DNA of 64,000 bases from the NCBI RefSeq assembly GCF_033115175.1, contig NC_084850.1, positions 110,343,939-110,407,938 on the forward strand, in the 5' to 3' direction. Both the position numbers and the translations under genes were made by a program. A model generated the notes under the pieces. That model saw only the letters and a program-made list of their open reading frames with translations. It was not told where the DNA came from and made no database searches. Positions 36,784 through 48,450 of this stretch are shown here, piece after piece (position 1 is the stretch's first letter; each line of letters begins with the position of its first letter). The DNA comes from Lepus europaeus (lineage: Eukaryota; Chordata; Mammalia; Lagomorpha; Leporidae).

Positions 36784-36879
36784 GCTGCGCTGCACATGGT
36801 CCACTGCCCGGCTCCTCTCATCGTTGCCATTGTAATTTTGCATGGCATCCGTGTAAGTCCTCAGGAAGGTGTCCTTGAT
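36784..36879 (-). CDS. TSPAN7: TSPAN7 exon 4: first part of the large extracellular loop
   Basis: 96 nt, 32 codons, phase 0 at both ends. The acceptor is CCTTCCACAG and the donor AGC|GTAAGT. The peptide begins IKDTFLRTYTDAMQ, includes NGNDERSRAVDHVQ and ends RS. It forms the amphipathic A and B helices of the large extracellular loop, residues 116-147 in human numbering. It ends immediately before the diagnostic CCG motif, which opens exon 5. The residue after DAMQ is Asn; the human protein, as I recall it, has Thr there, so this may be a lagomorph substitution. The intron to exon 5 is only 1.2 kb. Confidence 0.96.
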
Positions 36880-37056
36880 CTGTGGAAGGCCAGTAGAGAC
36901 GTGGTTTCAATCCGCGGCAACTCAGATGACTCAGTCTCATACCAACTTCTACCCCAACACCATCTCTTCTCTAGGTCTCTGAATCAATGTAGGCCAGTGA
37001 GGGGATGGAGGCCCTGACTGGCGAGGCAAAAGAGCTCAGGAAATTCACCAAGGGAA

Positions 37057-37379
37057 TTTTTTTTTTGACAGGCAGAGTTAGACAGTGAGAGAGACAGAGA
37101 GAAAGGTCTTCCTTCCATTGGTTCACCCCCCAAATGGCCACTACGGCCAGTGCGCTGCGCTGATCCAAAGCCAGGAGCCAGGTGCTTCCTCCCGGTCTCC
37201 CATGCGGGTGCAGGGCCCAAGCACTAGGGCCATCTTCCACTGCCTTCCCGGGCCATAGCAGAGAGCTGGCCTGGAAGAGGAGCAACCGGGACAGAATCCG
37301 GCGCCCCAACCGGGACTAGAACCCGGGGTGCCGGCGCCGCAGGTGGAGGGTTAGCCAAGTGAGCCGCGGCGCTGGCCCG
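37057..37379 (-). mobile_element. CSINE2-type, young copy
   Basis: Near-consensus reverse copy, flanked by CCAAGGGAA at 37048-37056 and 37380-37388. It lies about 180 bp from exon 4. Confidence 0.95.
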
Positions 37380-37685
37380 CCAAGGGAACTATTAACTCAG
37401 GGAAAGTACAAGTTCTCTTGACTCCCCGTGCAGAAGTCTGGCCTGTTAAATGACCCACTAGGGTGCCTAATTGGCTTTGGAAAGGGCTATGAGGGGGAGC
37501 TGCCACACCTCAGGCCTGAGTTTGTGAGTTATTTTGTTTGAACTGATCATGCCCATGTTTCTTTCCATAACTTTCTCTGCCATCACACAGAAGACTGGTT
37601 AAGGATAGGCCATTATGGGGGACAGGAAGACTGATGGTTTGGTCAAAAGCTGATCCCTTCTGGACCACACAAGAATGGAGCAAAC

Positions 37686-38001
37686 CAGGGCCAGCGCTGG
37701 CACATAACGGCTAAAGCTGCCGCCTGCGGTGCTGGCACCCATATGAGCGCTGGTTCAAGTCCTGGCTGCTCTACTTCTAATCCAGCTCTCTACTGTGGCC
37801 TGGGACAGTAGTAGAAGATGGTCTAAGTCTTTGGGCTCTTGCACCCACGTGGGAAGACCCGGAGTAGACTCCTGGCTTCGGATCAGCACATCTCCGGCCG
37901 TTGCAGCCAACTGGGGAATGAACCAGCGGAATGGAGGACCCCCCTCTCTCTCTCTGTGCAACTCTGACTTTCAAATAAATAAAATAATTCTTGGGAAAAA
38001 A
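37686..38001 (+). mobile_element. CSINE, young copy
   Basis: Perfect 15-bp duplication AAGAATGGAGCAAAC at 37671-37685 and 38002-38016. Confidence 0.96.
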
Positions 38002-38145
38002 AAGAATGGAGCAAACTTACCTGTCTTTATTGAAGGGGGGGGGGTCTGAAGGAAAAGAACTTCTCTTGTTAATAAAGGGTTAACAAATCTTGGGGTAACT
38101 TTCAATTTCTGTTCCACTGGAAGCCACATGAAAGTGAAGTGTCAG

Positions 38146-38465
38146 GGCCGGCATTGTGGTTCAGTGGGTAAAGCCACCACCTGCAATGCTGGCATCCCAT
38201 ATGGGTGCCAGTTCAAGTCCCAGCTCTCCACTTCCAATCCAACTCCCTGCTAATGCATCTGGGAAAACGGTAGAAGATGGTCCAACTACTTGGACCCTGC
38301 CATCCATGTGGGAGACCAGGATGAAGTTCCAGGCTCCTGGCTTCATCCTGGCCCAGCCCCAGTTGTTGTAGCCACTTGGGGAGTGAACCAGCAGATGAAA
38401 GATCTCTGTCTCTCCCTCTAACTACCTTTCAAATAAATAAATAATTTTTTTTAAAAAAAACTGAT
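38146..38465 (+). mobile_element. CSINE
   Basis: Plus-strand copy. Duplication GTGTCAG at 38139-38145 and 38466-38472. Confidence 0.93.
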
Positions 38466-38705
38466 GTGTCAGGTGTGTTACCTGGCAAGCTGTCTTACTA
38501 TAAAACTGACCCCTCTGTGGGCCACTAAGAACCCCTGGGTGGAACAGAGTCACAGTCGCACACAAGAGGAGAGAAGGCAAGAGCTCAGGTAGGAGTGAGT
38601 CGGGCTGCTGCTGCTGTTCACAATGCATGTGAGGCAGGTTATTAGGGCTGTCCGGGCCACCATGACTTCAGCAGGTTTCACCTCACCTGAAAATGGGAAC
38701 ACACC

Positions 38706-38731
38706 GTGTGTGTGTGTGTGTGTGTGTGTGT
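38706..38731. repeat. (GT)13 microsatellite
   Basis: Clean GT run followed by a G-rich stretch. Confidence 0.93.
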
Positions 38732-39245
38732 TGGTGGGGGCAGGGGTGGTTCTAATTCCAGATGCAGCACCCATACAAGACGGCTTGTGGGAGTGAATGT
38801 TGGCATCTGGAATCCTGTCTATGGTACGAGGAAACCTAGTACGAGAGGGCAAGGGGGTGGAAAGCACATTAAGACGAGCTCCCTGGAAACTCAGCCAAGC
38901 AGGACGGCAAGCCTGGTAACTGGCCACGCTGGATTTTCAAGAGCCACAGCATCCCTCTTCCTCCTGTATCTTGTTATCCTGCCGACTTTTCTTTTACGGT
39001 CTCAGAAATCTTGTTATGCCGACACCCAGTCGTGCCCTGTTGAAGCAGCTATTTTTAAAGGAGTATTCGATCGATATTGAAGGTCATTGCCTCAGAACAG
39101 GAAAGAGGACCGTTCTGTGCAATAGCATACATTGAGAAATAGAGAGGACAACGAATCAAGATCTCAAGTGTAGCGGCATCCCTGCAGTTAGAATATCTTT
39201 GCAATCGCAGGTCATTTGGGATTTTTAGCTGAGCTCTCCACTCAC

Positions 39246-39320
39246 CTCGTGACGAAACACAAACCCTGAAATGCCAGCGACAAGCTCAGCCAGGAACACC
39301 AAGGACAGGAACATGGCATA
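39246..39320 (-). CDS. TSPAN7: TSPAN7 exon 3: TM3
   Basis: 75 nt, 25 codons, phase 0 at both ends. The acceptor TTGATTTTCAG lies above 39320 and the donor is GAG|GTGAGT. The peptide begins YAMFLSLVFLAELVAG and ends FVFRHE: one hydrophobic helix carrying the conserved mid-membrane glutamate of tetraspanin TM3, then the first residues of the large extracellular loop. It is residues 91-115 in human numbering. A 75-nt TM3 exon in this position is usual for tetraspanin genes. It is separated from exon 2 by a 2.4-kb intron containing two SINEs. The exon is too short to stand out as an open frame and was found from the splice sites and peptide. Confidence 0.96.
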
Positions 39321-39614
39321 CTGAAAATCAACAGGACATGGGCAAAGTCAGACATGTCAGTATTACGGAAAAGGCTACTTCCTGTCATGCTCCCTACATA
39401 CACAAACTTGAGAAAAAAATTTAAACATTCTCCAGATTGACGCCCATGAACCTCAACACAGGTGTCTGTTTAATATGCATAACTGTTTTGGAGTGCACAT
39501 GCTAAGCAGAGTTCACCAGGAGATTGTGCCTTTCACCTTGGCTCGACCAGGGAAAACCTGGGAAGGCCTTTCAGAACTAAGCTATTCACTCTTTCTTAAT
39601 ATTAGAACCTTTGA

Positions 39615-39950
39615 GGGACTGGTGTTGTGGTACAATTCGTTAAGCCACTGCCTGCAACACCAGCATCCCATATGGGCACCGGTTCGAGTCTGGGCTGCAC
39701 CACTTCTGATCCAGCTGCCTGCTAATGTGCCTGGGAAGGCAGCAGAAGATGGCCCAAGTGCTTGGGCCCCTGCCACCCACAGGGGGGACCCCAATGGAGT
39801 TCCAGACGCCTAGTTTTGTCTGGACCAGACCCGGCCCTTGTGGCCCTTTGGGGAGTAAACTAGCGGATGAAAGATCCTCCTCTCTATATATCTCTTCCTC
39901 TCTGTTTCTGTTGCTCTTTCAAACAAATACAATAAATACTAAGAAAAAGA
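39615..39950 (+). mobile_element. CSINE
   Basis: Plus-strand copy with GGTTCGAGTC box B. Flanks AGAACCTTTGAG / AGAAACCTTGAG look like a diverged duplication. Confidence 0.92.
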
Positions 39951-40502
39951 AACCTTGAGCTAGAACAAAGTCTGCTCTAAAGGTCACAAGACCCAGTTCT
40001 GTCCTGTCTGGGTCAGGGGCAGAAGGGGTGGTTCTATGGTCATCTAGCATCTGTAAGCCCACCCCCTGCAGCCCACTGCATTTAGAAACTGTCTCAATTA
40101 TTGGAAAGACTTCCTCTCCCTGGCTCACAAGCCCGCCTACTTCTCATTTCCACTTGCTGGTGGGGGTTGTGCTTTCACAACCTGTAACAAGAGCCCAGCC
40201 TCCACTGCATACATTAGCCCTCTATATGTTCTATACATGGCTGCCATGTGAAGCTGCTGCTCCCGTTCATTTGAGCAAACTCCTCCCATTTCCTTAACCA
40301 CGTCTCATTGAAAATGGCTACAGCCTGGCATTGTTTTCTTCCCATCCAGGCCCAGACACCAGCATGTGCACAGGAGGGCGCTCCTCTGCAATAGGGAGTG
40401 GGCCCCGGACACAGCACCTTCAGCAGCTTCCCATGGAGATGCTTGCCTCTCTTGTTCTGGACACTTCATGGAATTTACAGCCTTTAAAAAAAGGAAATCT
40501 GG

Positions 40503-40873
40503 AGGCCGGTGCTGTGATGTAGTGTGTAAAGCCGCCACCTGCAGTGCTGGTATCCCATATGGGCACCGGCTGCTCCACTTTCGATCTAGCTCTCTGCTAT
40601 GGCCTGGGAAAGCAGTAGAAGATGGCCCAAGTCCTTGGGCCCCTGCACCCACATGGGAGACCCGGAAGAAGCTCCTGGCTTTGGATTGCCCAGCTTTAGC
40701 TGTTGCAGCCATTTGGGGAGTGAACCAGCAAATGGAAGGCCTCCCTCTCTCCCCCTCCCTCTTTTCCTCTCTCTCTCTCTCCCTCTCCCTCCCTCTCTCT
40801 CTCTCTCTGCCTCTGCCTCTCTGAAACTCTGCCTTTCAAATAAATAAATAAATCTTTTTTTAAAAAAAAAAAA
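40503..40873 (+). mobile_element. CSINE with expanded CT region
   Basis: Plus-strand copy missing part of the box B block (GGGCACCGGCTGC). A CT/CCT-rich array runs at about 40742-40815. Confidence 0.92.
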
Positions 40874-41713
40874 GCAAATATGCTACTCTACCAATGATGT
40901 TTGCAAGCATCTAAAACCCTTAGTGCTTCTCATTTTGTGTTGCCTGTACTTCCCAAGTTGACTGTGTGTGTTTGTGTGTATGTGCACATGCATGCAATAC
41001 ACATGTGCATCAAAGTTCAGGGTATGACATGGTACTTACGAGACATTAAGCTTTTCCATTTTTGTGATTTTGAAAAGCAGGTACAAGGAAGGAGTACTGA
41101 TTCCTTACCTACAAGGCATCTGCTGCTTCTCATCCCCAAATGAAAAATAATGGTTCTGAATGCTTGCAATGGGCTTAACTGGTGCTGTGGAATTTGGGTA
41201 GACTGCACGTGGCTGCATTACTTACCTGTAAAGTGTGCACATGTCTTGTAAAATATTCACATGGATGTAGAATCATAAACTATTTTTCTCAACTAGTGGC
41301 ATATATATTACAAGAAGGAAATACTGGCTTAACTTACCAGTATCTTTCAAAATTTTACCCAAATTCTCTGCAAACAAAGCCCAGGCACCCAAATATGAAA
41401 TGTGCAGTTTGAGGAGAACGTCCAATGAACGTGACTTCTCTTCTCTCAACTGTATACAAAATGCAAGTCGGAGCGCACTTTCCTCGGGAAAGGGTCTCGC
41501 GGCAGGCCTACACCCCACCAGAAAGGCATGTGCAGGAGTAACTGCAGGAGGCAGGAAGGACATTCGCCTCCGTGCTCAGAAGCCTCCTTAGGATTGAGTG
41601 CTGGCCTTGCTACGGACTTACTCTTAGGTATATGGCTTTAAGAAAGACCATTTCACTCACCTATGCTTTACATTTTGGCAAACAAAAAGGAGCCTGGGTT
41701 GTGACAAACTCAC

Positions 41714-41902
41714 CAGCTTCAGCATCCATGGGCTACCACGGCATGTAGCAAAGCATCCAAACAGGCCAAAAACGACGATGGTGGTGCCAGTTCCGATGAG
41801 CACGTAGGGAGCATTTGTGGAGTTCTCGGCGATCAGGGAGATATAGGTGCCCAGAGTGAGCTTGCCCCAGACTCCAACAGCCAGCAGGATCACCCCAGTG
41901 AT
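41714..41902 (-). CDS. TSPAN7: TSPAN7 exon 2: end of TM1, small extracellular loop, TM2
   Basis: 189 nt, 63 codons, phase 0 at both ends. The acceptor is a pyrimidine-rich run ending TTTTGCAG just above 41902, and the donor is CTG|GTGAGT. The peptide starts ITGVILLAVGVWGK (second half of TM1), continues into the small extracellular loop (LTLGTYISLIAENSTNAPYV), then TM2 (IVVFGLFGCFATCRG) and the short inner loop SPWMLKL. It is residues 28-90 in human numbering. An N-S-T sequon falls at N54, and membrane-proximal cysteines at 77 and 81 are typical palmitoylation candidates in the family. The open frame continues upstream of the acceptor to a methionine, but that stretch has no similarity to tetraspanins and is intronic. 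Assignment to TSPAN7 rather than the close paralogue TSPAN6 rests on the loop sequence and the full C-terminus found in later exons. Confidence 0.97.
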
Positions 41903-43950
41903 CTGCAAAAGAGAAGAATAGAGTGTGAAACCATTGCTGAGAGCGCTAAGAACTGACACAGAGCAATGTGGTCAAATTTGAAGACTCAAGTTTCCATGAG
42001 CTAGAGGGTACTTGCTGTCGGATTCCCTGAGCAACGGGAGATGTCAGAGACCATTAACTAAAACCACCACAGAGTAAAGACATTGTGATTTTGTACAATG
42101 AGATCTGCCTATTCACAATCCCATCTGTAATTACTGTGTTCATTGGAGGTCCCAGCCAACAACAACTTTTTTAAAAAAGAAAAAAAAAGCTACTTAAAAA
42201 ATATATCACAAAGCAGATCTAAGAGCCTTCCCCCAGTTGCTGCCCAACACCACACTGGCTACAACCTCAGGAAGGCTGCGAGCCACCCTCTCTGATGGTG
42301 TGTGTCTGCAGTATAAGCAAATCCTGTACTGCGCTTTATGGAATCCCCACTGAGGTGCCGTCTCATTTACAATGTTATATTCAATACAAAACAACAGAAG
42401 AGTCCGAACAGTTCCTGGAATTAGCTGTAATGTGATTTGTCAAATCCCATTGATCAGTCTAAAGGAAATCTCTACAGTGTGTTTAACTCTAGAACCTTCC
42501 ATCAGTCAGGCCCCTGCTTCAGAGGACGCTGTGCTTTTATTCACCGTCCCTCCTTCCCCCGCCCAAAAGGGTCCACATTCCTGCAGTTTTAGCTGCAGAA
42601 GCCGCAGCTTGCATTGTATCTCTACCCATCTCCCCAGCCAGTCTATGCTTCAGCTGACGATAGCTTAGCCGGATGTCTCATGTCAAATGTGTCAGATCTC
42701 TCTCTAGCTTGCTCATTCCAGTGATCAGGCAAGAGGAGAAACTGGAAAAATGCAACAGGATACAAATCAATGTCTACCTTGTAAGTGAACACCACCAAAT
42801 GCATGCTATGCCATGAACCAAACGGCTGGGCCACAGAAGATGCCCAGGCCTCTCTCCTTTATACCCTGAAAATACTTTCTGTACTTTGGAGGCATGATGC
42901 TTCAGTATCAGATTTTTCATCCACATAACAATCAGGATGGACTCTGTACCCTTCCCATATTAGCATAGGGTGGGCTCTACCTATTGGGGGGGGGGGGTCA
43001 GCAAAAACAACAAGATATTGGTAATATTCCCCTACCACCCACCCCATCCCAACAGCCTCTCAGCTATGTAGAACCATCACCAAGAAAGACAGAATTAAAA
43101 GTTTTAAATGACAAGATTGAGGAACTACTGTTTTTATTAGGCAAAGGTGTATGACTGTGATGAAGTCTTGAGGAGAAAGGGTTTGACATTAATTATATTT
43201 AGGAGGAGGCCCAAGGCAGGTTGATTTCCTTTGAAAAGTGCCAATGGGGAGGGCCTTAGTGAATTTAGAACTCCAATGCAGATGTGGCCACGAGTTCCAA
43301 GTCCTTTGCTGACACCTGGTGGTGGTTATAAAAAAGTACCTTCTGTAATGGTCTCTTTTGCAATACTCCTCCAGGCAAAAACAAAATGTATTTTTTATCT
43401 GCTTGAGTCAAAATGAAAGCATCAACTCTTAAGTAATTAGGGGTAAAAACACAATGAAGGCTATGTAGAAAGGCACACGGCTATCTTTTATTGCTCAATT
43501 CCTGTAACCATGCCAGACACAGAGTAAGCGCTTACTATTCATCAACCACAAAAACATTCCATTCTTCTGGATCTTAGAATCTGATTTTCATAAAGCAGAG
43601 GCCGCCAAATGTCAAATACTTGCAAAACTTCTACATCAGGTAAATACTGTGTGGTAATTTAAAATGGAACCAAAGAGAAATTCTCCCATACTTTCTACTC
43701 TAGCATTATCTGCCTAAAGCTGTACATATCACAATGTGATATTGAACAAAAACAAAAATTCAGTTAATGAAGTCATTGTTTAGGCTGAATACAAGCCACA
43801 TCTAGAGAACTGTGACATCATGGCCAAAGATTTACTGACACTTCAAATATGTACTGAGCAGCTGTATTCTATGCATGATTGCTGGTCATATCGGAATGTG
43901 ATTGCTTTCATAAAAACATATGCTACTGATCAAGAATTAGCATCTGATAC

Positions 43951-44287
43951 TGGGGGTGGCTGTTAGGTCTAGCAAGGAAGATGCTACTTGGGACACCCAC
44001 ATCCCATATTGGAGGGCCTAGGTTCAAGTTCTGGCTCCACTTCCAATTCCAGCTTCTTGCAAATGCACACCCTGGGAGGCAGCAGGTGGTGGTTCAAGTA
44101 CTTCAGTCCCTACCATCCATGTGGGAGATCTGGACTGAGATCTGAGCTCCTGGTTTCTGCCTGGCCCAGCCCTGACTACTGTGGGCATCTTGGGGAGTAA
44201 GCCAGCAGATGGAAGATATATTCTCTCTCTCTCTCTCTCTCATTCTCTCCCAAATTAAAAAATGAAAATTGACTCTTAAAAAAAGAG
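43951..44287 (+). mobile_element. CSINE, old copy
   Basis: Diverged plus-strand copy with a short (TC)n array at about 44222-44241. Confidence 0.87.
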
Positions 44288-44447
44288 TCTAGTATCATTT
44301 TACATTTCTGTAACCAATCATTTCATGAAGTTCAGTTAGTACCATAACAACTATTATATGCAGTGCATCAAAGTTAACACAAATTCTGATTTTAAGGCAG
44401 AGTATTAAGCCCATTTTTATGTCTTTGCTCCTTTCAAAAACTAATTC

Positions 44448-44738
44448 AGGGGACAGTATTGTAGTACATGGCATTAAGTCACTACTTGTGACTCTGAAAT
44501 CCCATTATTGGAGTGGTTCAAATCCCGACTGCTCCACTTCTGTTTCAGCTCCCTGCTGTGCATCTTGGAAAGCAGCAATGATGGTCCAAGAACTTGTGTC
44601 CTTGCCACCCACATGGGAGACCCAGATGGAGTTCTGGGATCGTGGCTTCACCCTGACCTGGCCCTGGCTGTTGCAGGTATTTGGGGAGTGAAGCAGGGGA
44701 AGGAAGATCAATCTCAATCTCAATCAATCTTTTTTTTC
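44448..44738 (+). mobile_element. CSINE, old copy
   Basis: Diverged plus-strand copy ending in an ATCTCAATCTCAATCAATC tail. Confidence 0.87.
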
Positions 44739-44780
44739 TCTTTCTCCCCTCATGTCACTGTCTTTAAAATACATAAATAT

Positions 44781-45131
44781 CGGGGCTGGCAGACACTGTG
44801 GTGTAGTGGGTAAAGCCACCACTTGCAAGTGGGTAAAGCCACCACTTGCAATGCCGGCATCCCATATGGGCACTGGTTTGAGACCTGGCTGCTCCATTTC
44901 CGATCGAGCTCTCTGCTATGGCCTGGAAATCAGTATAAGATAGCCCAAGTGTTTGGGCCCCTGCACTTGAGTGGGAGATCTGGAAGAAGCTCCTGGCTCC
45001 TGGCTTCGGATCAGCATAGCTCTGGCTGTTGCAACCATCTAGGGAGTGAACCAGTGGATAGAATACTTCTCTCTCTCTTTGCCCCTGCCTCTCTGTAACT
45101 TGACCTTTCAAATAAATAAATAAATCTTCTA
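44781..45131 (+). mobile_element. CSINE with internal 23-bp tandem duplication
   Basis: Plus-strand copy. A perfect 23-bp unit at 44805-44827 is repeated at 44828-44850, covering the end of the Pol III A-box-like region. Confidence 0.93.
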
Positions 45132-47284
45132 AAAATATACATCAACATTTAAAAATACATAATCTACCCCAATAGACATTGCTTCGCATATGAAGTGTAC
45201 ATGAAGCCTCACTTCACATAAAGCAGGTCTACAAACCTATTTGTTAAAATGTTCATATAATGCAAGTTACAGATACTCCATTTTTAGAAGACTCTTTTGT
45301 GAAGACCCCAGTGACATGTCTTAAAGTGTATCAAATGGGTGCAAACATACCACTCTGGATACCATATTGCATGGGAGAAAGACCATCCCACATTCGGATC
45401 TTGACCCAGTCAACAACGCTCTGAGGAACTCACTGTCCTCTGAGTGACGTGGGGACTTCTAGCACCTAAGTGCCAGGAATCTGAGGACAACTCAGGGAGG
45501 ACAGATTTTTGCCAATGCTGTTACTGTTATATGCAAACACTCCTGATGGAGCAGCTCTGTATTTGGAAAGCTCAAGTCGACATATGGAATGCCTTCTGCA
45601 TATACCACAGCCCACCTGTCCACTCCTATCTTTCTCACTGCCTTTTATGTGCTCTATATAGTTCCAGCTGTGCCAAATTCCCTTCCCATGTACATTGAGG
45701 AGTGTGATTTCTGAAGGCAGGAGCTGTGTGCCTTGAACAGAGTTGATGTCCAGTATATGTCTGCTCAGTGAATAAGCAGCCAATGGTAGAGTTCAGAAAG
45801 GGCAAGAAGTTTCATGTTAGCCATACTCCTGCTATACTTCCTGAACCTCTGTGAAGATCTATCAGAAATGATAAGAATGCCAATGTGATCCACTGAGTGG
45901 GCTGGTAGTCTGGGGAAACAACAATGATAGGATGAAGAAAAGAGTAAGAGGACAAGGGAGAAAATGGTTGGGTTGGCGTGCAGCCTTCGGTGAGTAGGAC
46001 AATATGTGGTGGTGGTAGTGCTAAGGGACTTGAGTGAGTGTTAGAAGAAATCGCCATGCAGTAAGTGGAAAGGAAAAACTCCAAGCAAAGGGCAGAAGAT
46101 CCGTAAAACACAATAAACCGTCACTCTCACATTTTTCCTGCTGTGAAAATGCTTCCCAACCCAAGGGTAAGAAAGAAACATACAAAGACAACAGTCAGCA
46201 TCACGTGCATGATTTTTTTTCTTGGTTCCTGTCAACACACACTCAGTCACACATACATGGATCTTTCCGATCACCCACAGGAGAGACAGTTCACAAACAT
46301 TCGGAAGTTCCAAGTGAAAAAAAGCAAGAGACAGGTTCTTTTGACATCATCTCTTTGCTGCTTTTAGGTGCAATGAGTGCGTTCCGAGCTCACAAAGCAA
46401 TCTGGGTCTGAGCTCTTCAGAGACCTCCAATTTCCACATCAAGCATGAGTATTTGTTACCTTTCTCGTGGCAGTTTTGCTCCTGTCTCAGAATTCATTCA
46501 TTCACAAGGTGTGAATGCTGTGATTTGAGACGGAGATAATTCAGAGCCTGGTAAAGGACCAGCACCGCCAGCGCACCTGCTCCCCAATCAACCACACAGC
46601 CAGAGGGCACGCATAGTGGCCCCTCAGCAGCACACAGGCTGAAGCCTGGCCTCCCGCTGGGTCCCAGCATCTCCATTTCTGTACGCTTACTCCACAGCTC
46701 AAAAATGATGGGTAGCAGAGCACCACTAATACTGTTAATTCAGGCATGAAAACTGGGCTGAATAAAGCTCTAATTGTAGCATTAGAAAAGTTAGGTCAGG
46801 ACTACAAAAGCCTTTATGGGATAGTACATATTACCTTAAAACTACACTTGGAAAAAAAAATGACAGATAGGTTTGGCCATTGCCAAGGGGTGTCTGAAAT
46901 GTTCTAGGAGAGAATTATTGAGGCTCATTTTAAACCTAGCATAGATACTAGGAGAGCAGGCTGCAGACCTAAACAATTTCCCTTGCTCCTTCCAGGTCAG
47001 CCTGGATAATACTGGGAAGTCACAAGAAACGCACAGAAGAAGTCACAGGTAGAAATCTCAGATAGATTGCATCTCAGGTGCAAGCCACAATTCAATCATC
47101 CTAGAAGTTTATAGGTTAATTCATTCTTGGTGACTACTCACAGGGGCATTGTGAAATAGCCTTCCTTAGCTCCAGAGGGTTCTGTAACTCAGGAAAAAGT
47201 AATGACACAGAAATTCCATACATATCATCATCACGCTCCAGACGAGCGGCAGAAAGGGACTCAATATATTTAAAAGCTAGGTGA

Positions 47285-47420
47285 ATGTAAGAGCTTTGGA
47301 TAGAGTTAGGATCAGGAATTCAGTTGCAGTTTTATCACTAATTAGTATGACTTTGGGCAGATGACCTAACTTTCTGAGACAGCCAAAAGGCCCCTAGGTA
47401 AGAGACAGTAGGAATAATAT
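47285..47420 (+). mobile_element. MIR remnant
   Basis: TTATCACTAATTAGTATGACTTTGGGCAGATGACCTAACTTTCTGAG-type core, in pieces matching the MIR core (visible: GACTTTGGGCAGATGACC). Confidence 0.65.
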
Positions 47421-48123
47421 CCAGTAAGTCATGCACTTAACAGTTTTACCAGTCATCCAAAGATCTACAAGCTCACTGGCATGACAGGTTTTACCTTGTG
47501 TATGAAGGTAACACTGTCATCTCAATAGTAACATGACATATATGTTGACCTGCTTCTTTCTGGGCAACTCATTTGCCTCATCATTTTCATGTTTGTATAC
47601 ATGTGGGTGTGCTGTATTCATGTATGTGTGGAAAAGACCACATGCTGCATGACTGAGATTAGTGGTCTCATTAAGAGGGATGGGGAAGCTGAGAAGAAGG
47701 GGCAGTGTGAGGTCATCGGAAACGCTGATTTGTTTAAACTGAGCATGAGAACCGACAGGAAATCCAGAGATGAGGCCCTGTTTTCTGCTGGGCTTGTGGG
47801 GACCAAAGGCCACACAGATAACGCGTGCAAGAGGCAGCTGTGGACATGAAGCTGGCGTTCGGGAGCGAGCTGAAGCTGCGGGTGAGGCCTGAGGCCAAAA
47901 GTGACAGCTGAGGAACGATGTGTCTCAGGAAAGAGAAGCGGAGTGTGGTGGGTGGGAAGGCAAGGGCTGGAGGGTGACTGTCACTAGAACATGGGAAGGC
48001 AACTCTGGAGGAGTGGACACAGCGAGGAGACAAGAACAGTGGACCAGACTGCGGTGGTAGCTGCCAATGGAATAAATAGGAGGCATGGAAGAAAGAAACT
48101 TTTCTCTACTCTCAAGACTTATG

Positions 48124-48450
48124 GGAGGGGTGGCACTGTGGTGCAGTGAGTTAAACCCCCAGCATGCAATGCCGGCATCCCATATGGGTGCCGGGTCAAG
48201 TCCTGGCTGCTCCTCTTCCAATCCAGCTCTCTGCTATGGCCTGGGAAAGCAGCAGAAGATGGCCCAAGTGCTTGGACCCCTGCACCTATATGGGAAACCC
48301 AGAAGCAGCTCTTGGCTCCTGGCTTCGGATCAGCTCAGCTCTGGCCATTGTGGTCATTTGGGGAATGAACCAGCAGATGGAAGATCTCTCACTGGCTCTA
48401 CCTCTCTCTGTAACTCTTTCAAATAAATAAAAATAAATCTTAAAAAAAAA
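48124..48450 (+). mobile_element. CSINE
   Basis: Plus-strand copy with a GCATCCCATATGGGTGCCGG block and an AAATAAATAAAAATAAATC tail. Confidence 0.94.

Larger units (their letters stand above)
36880..39245 (-). other. TSPAN7: Intron 3 (2.4 kb)
   Basis: Three SINEs (37057-37379 minus, 37686-38001 plus, 38146-38465 plus) and a (GT)n run at 38706-38731. The rest, 38732-39245, shows no recognised feature. Confidence 0.9.
39321..41713 (-). other. TSPAN7: Intron 2 (2.4 kb)
   Basis: Two plus-strand SINEs (39615-39950 and 40503-40873, the second with a long CT run) and a TG-rich stretch near 40961-40995. Nothing recognised in 40996-41713. Confidence 0.9.

Noticed and set aside
41657-41959. 100-codon minus frame starting at a methionine upstream of the exon 2 acceptor, as a short TSPAN7 isoform
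   Set aside because: The tetraspanin similarity starts exactly at a good acceptor (41902), and the frame past 41713 runs into the intron after a GTGAGT donor.
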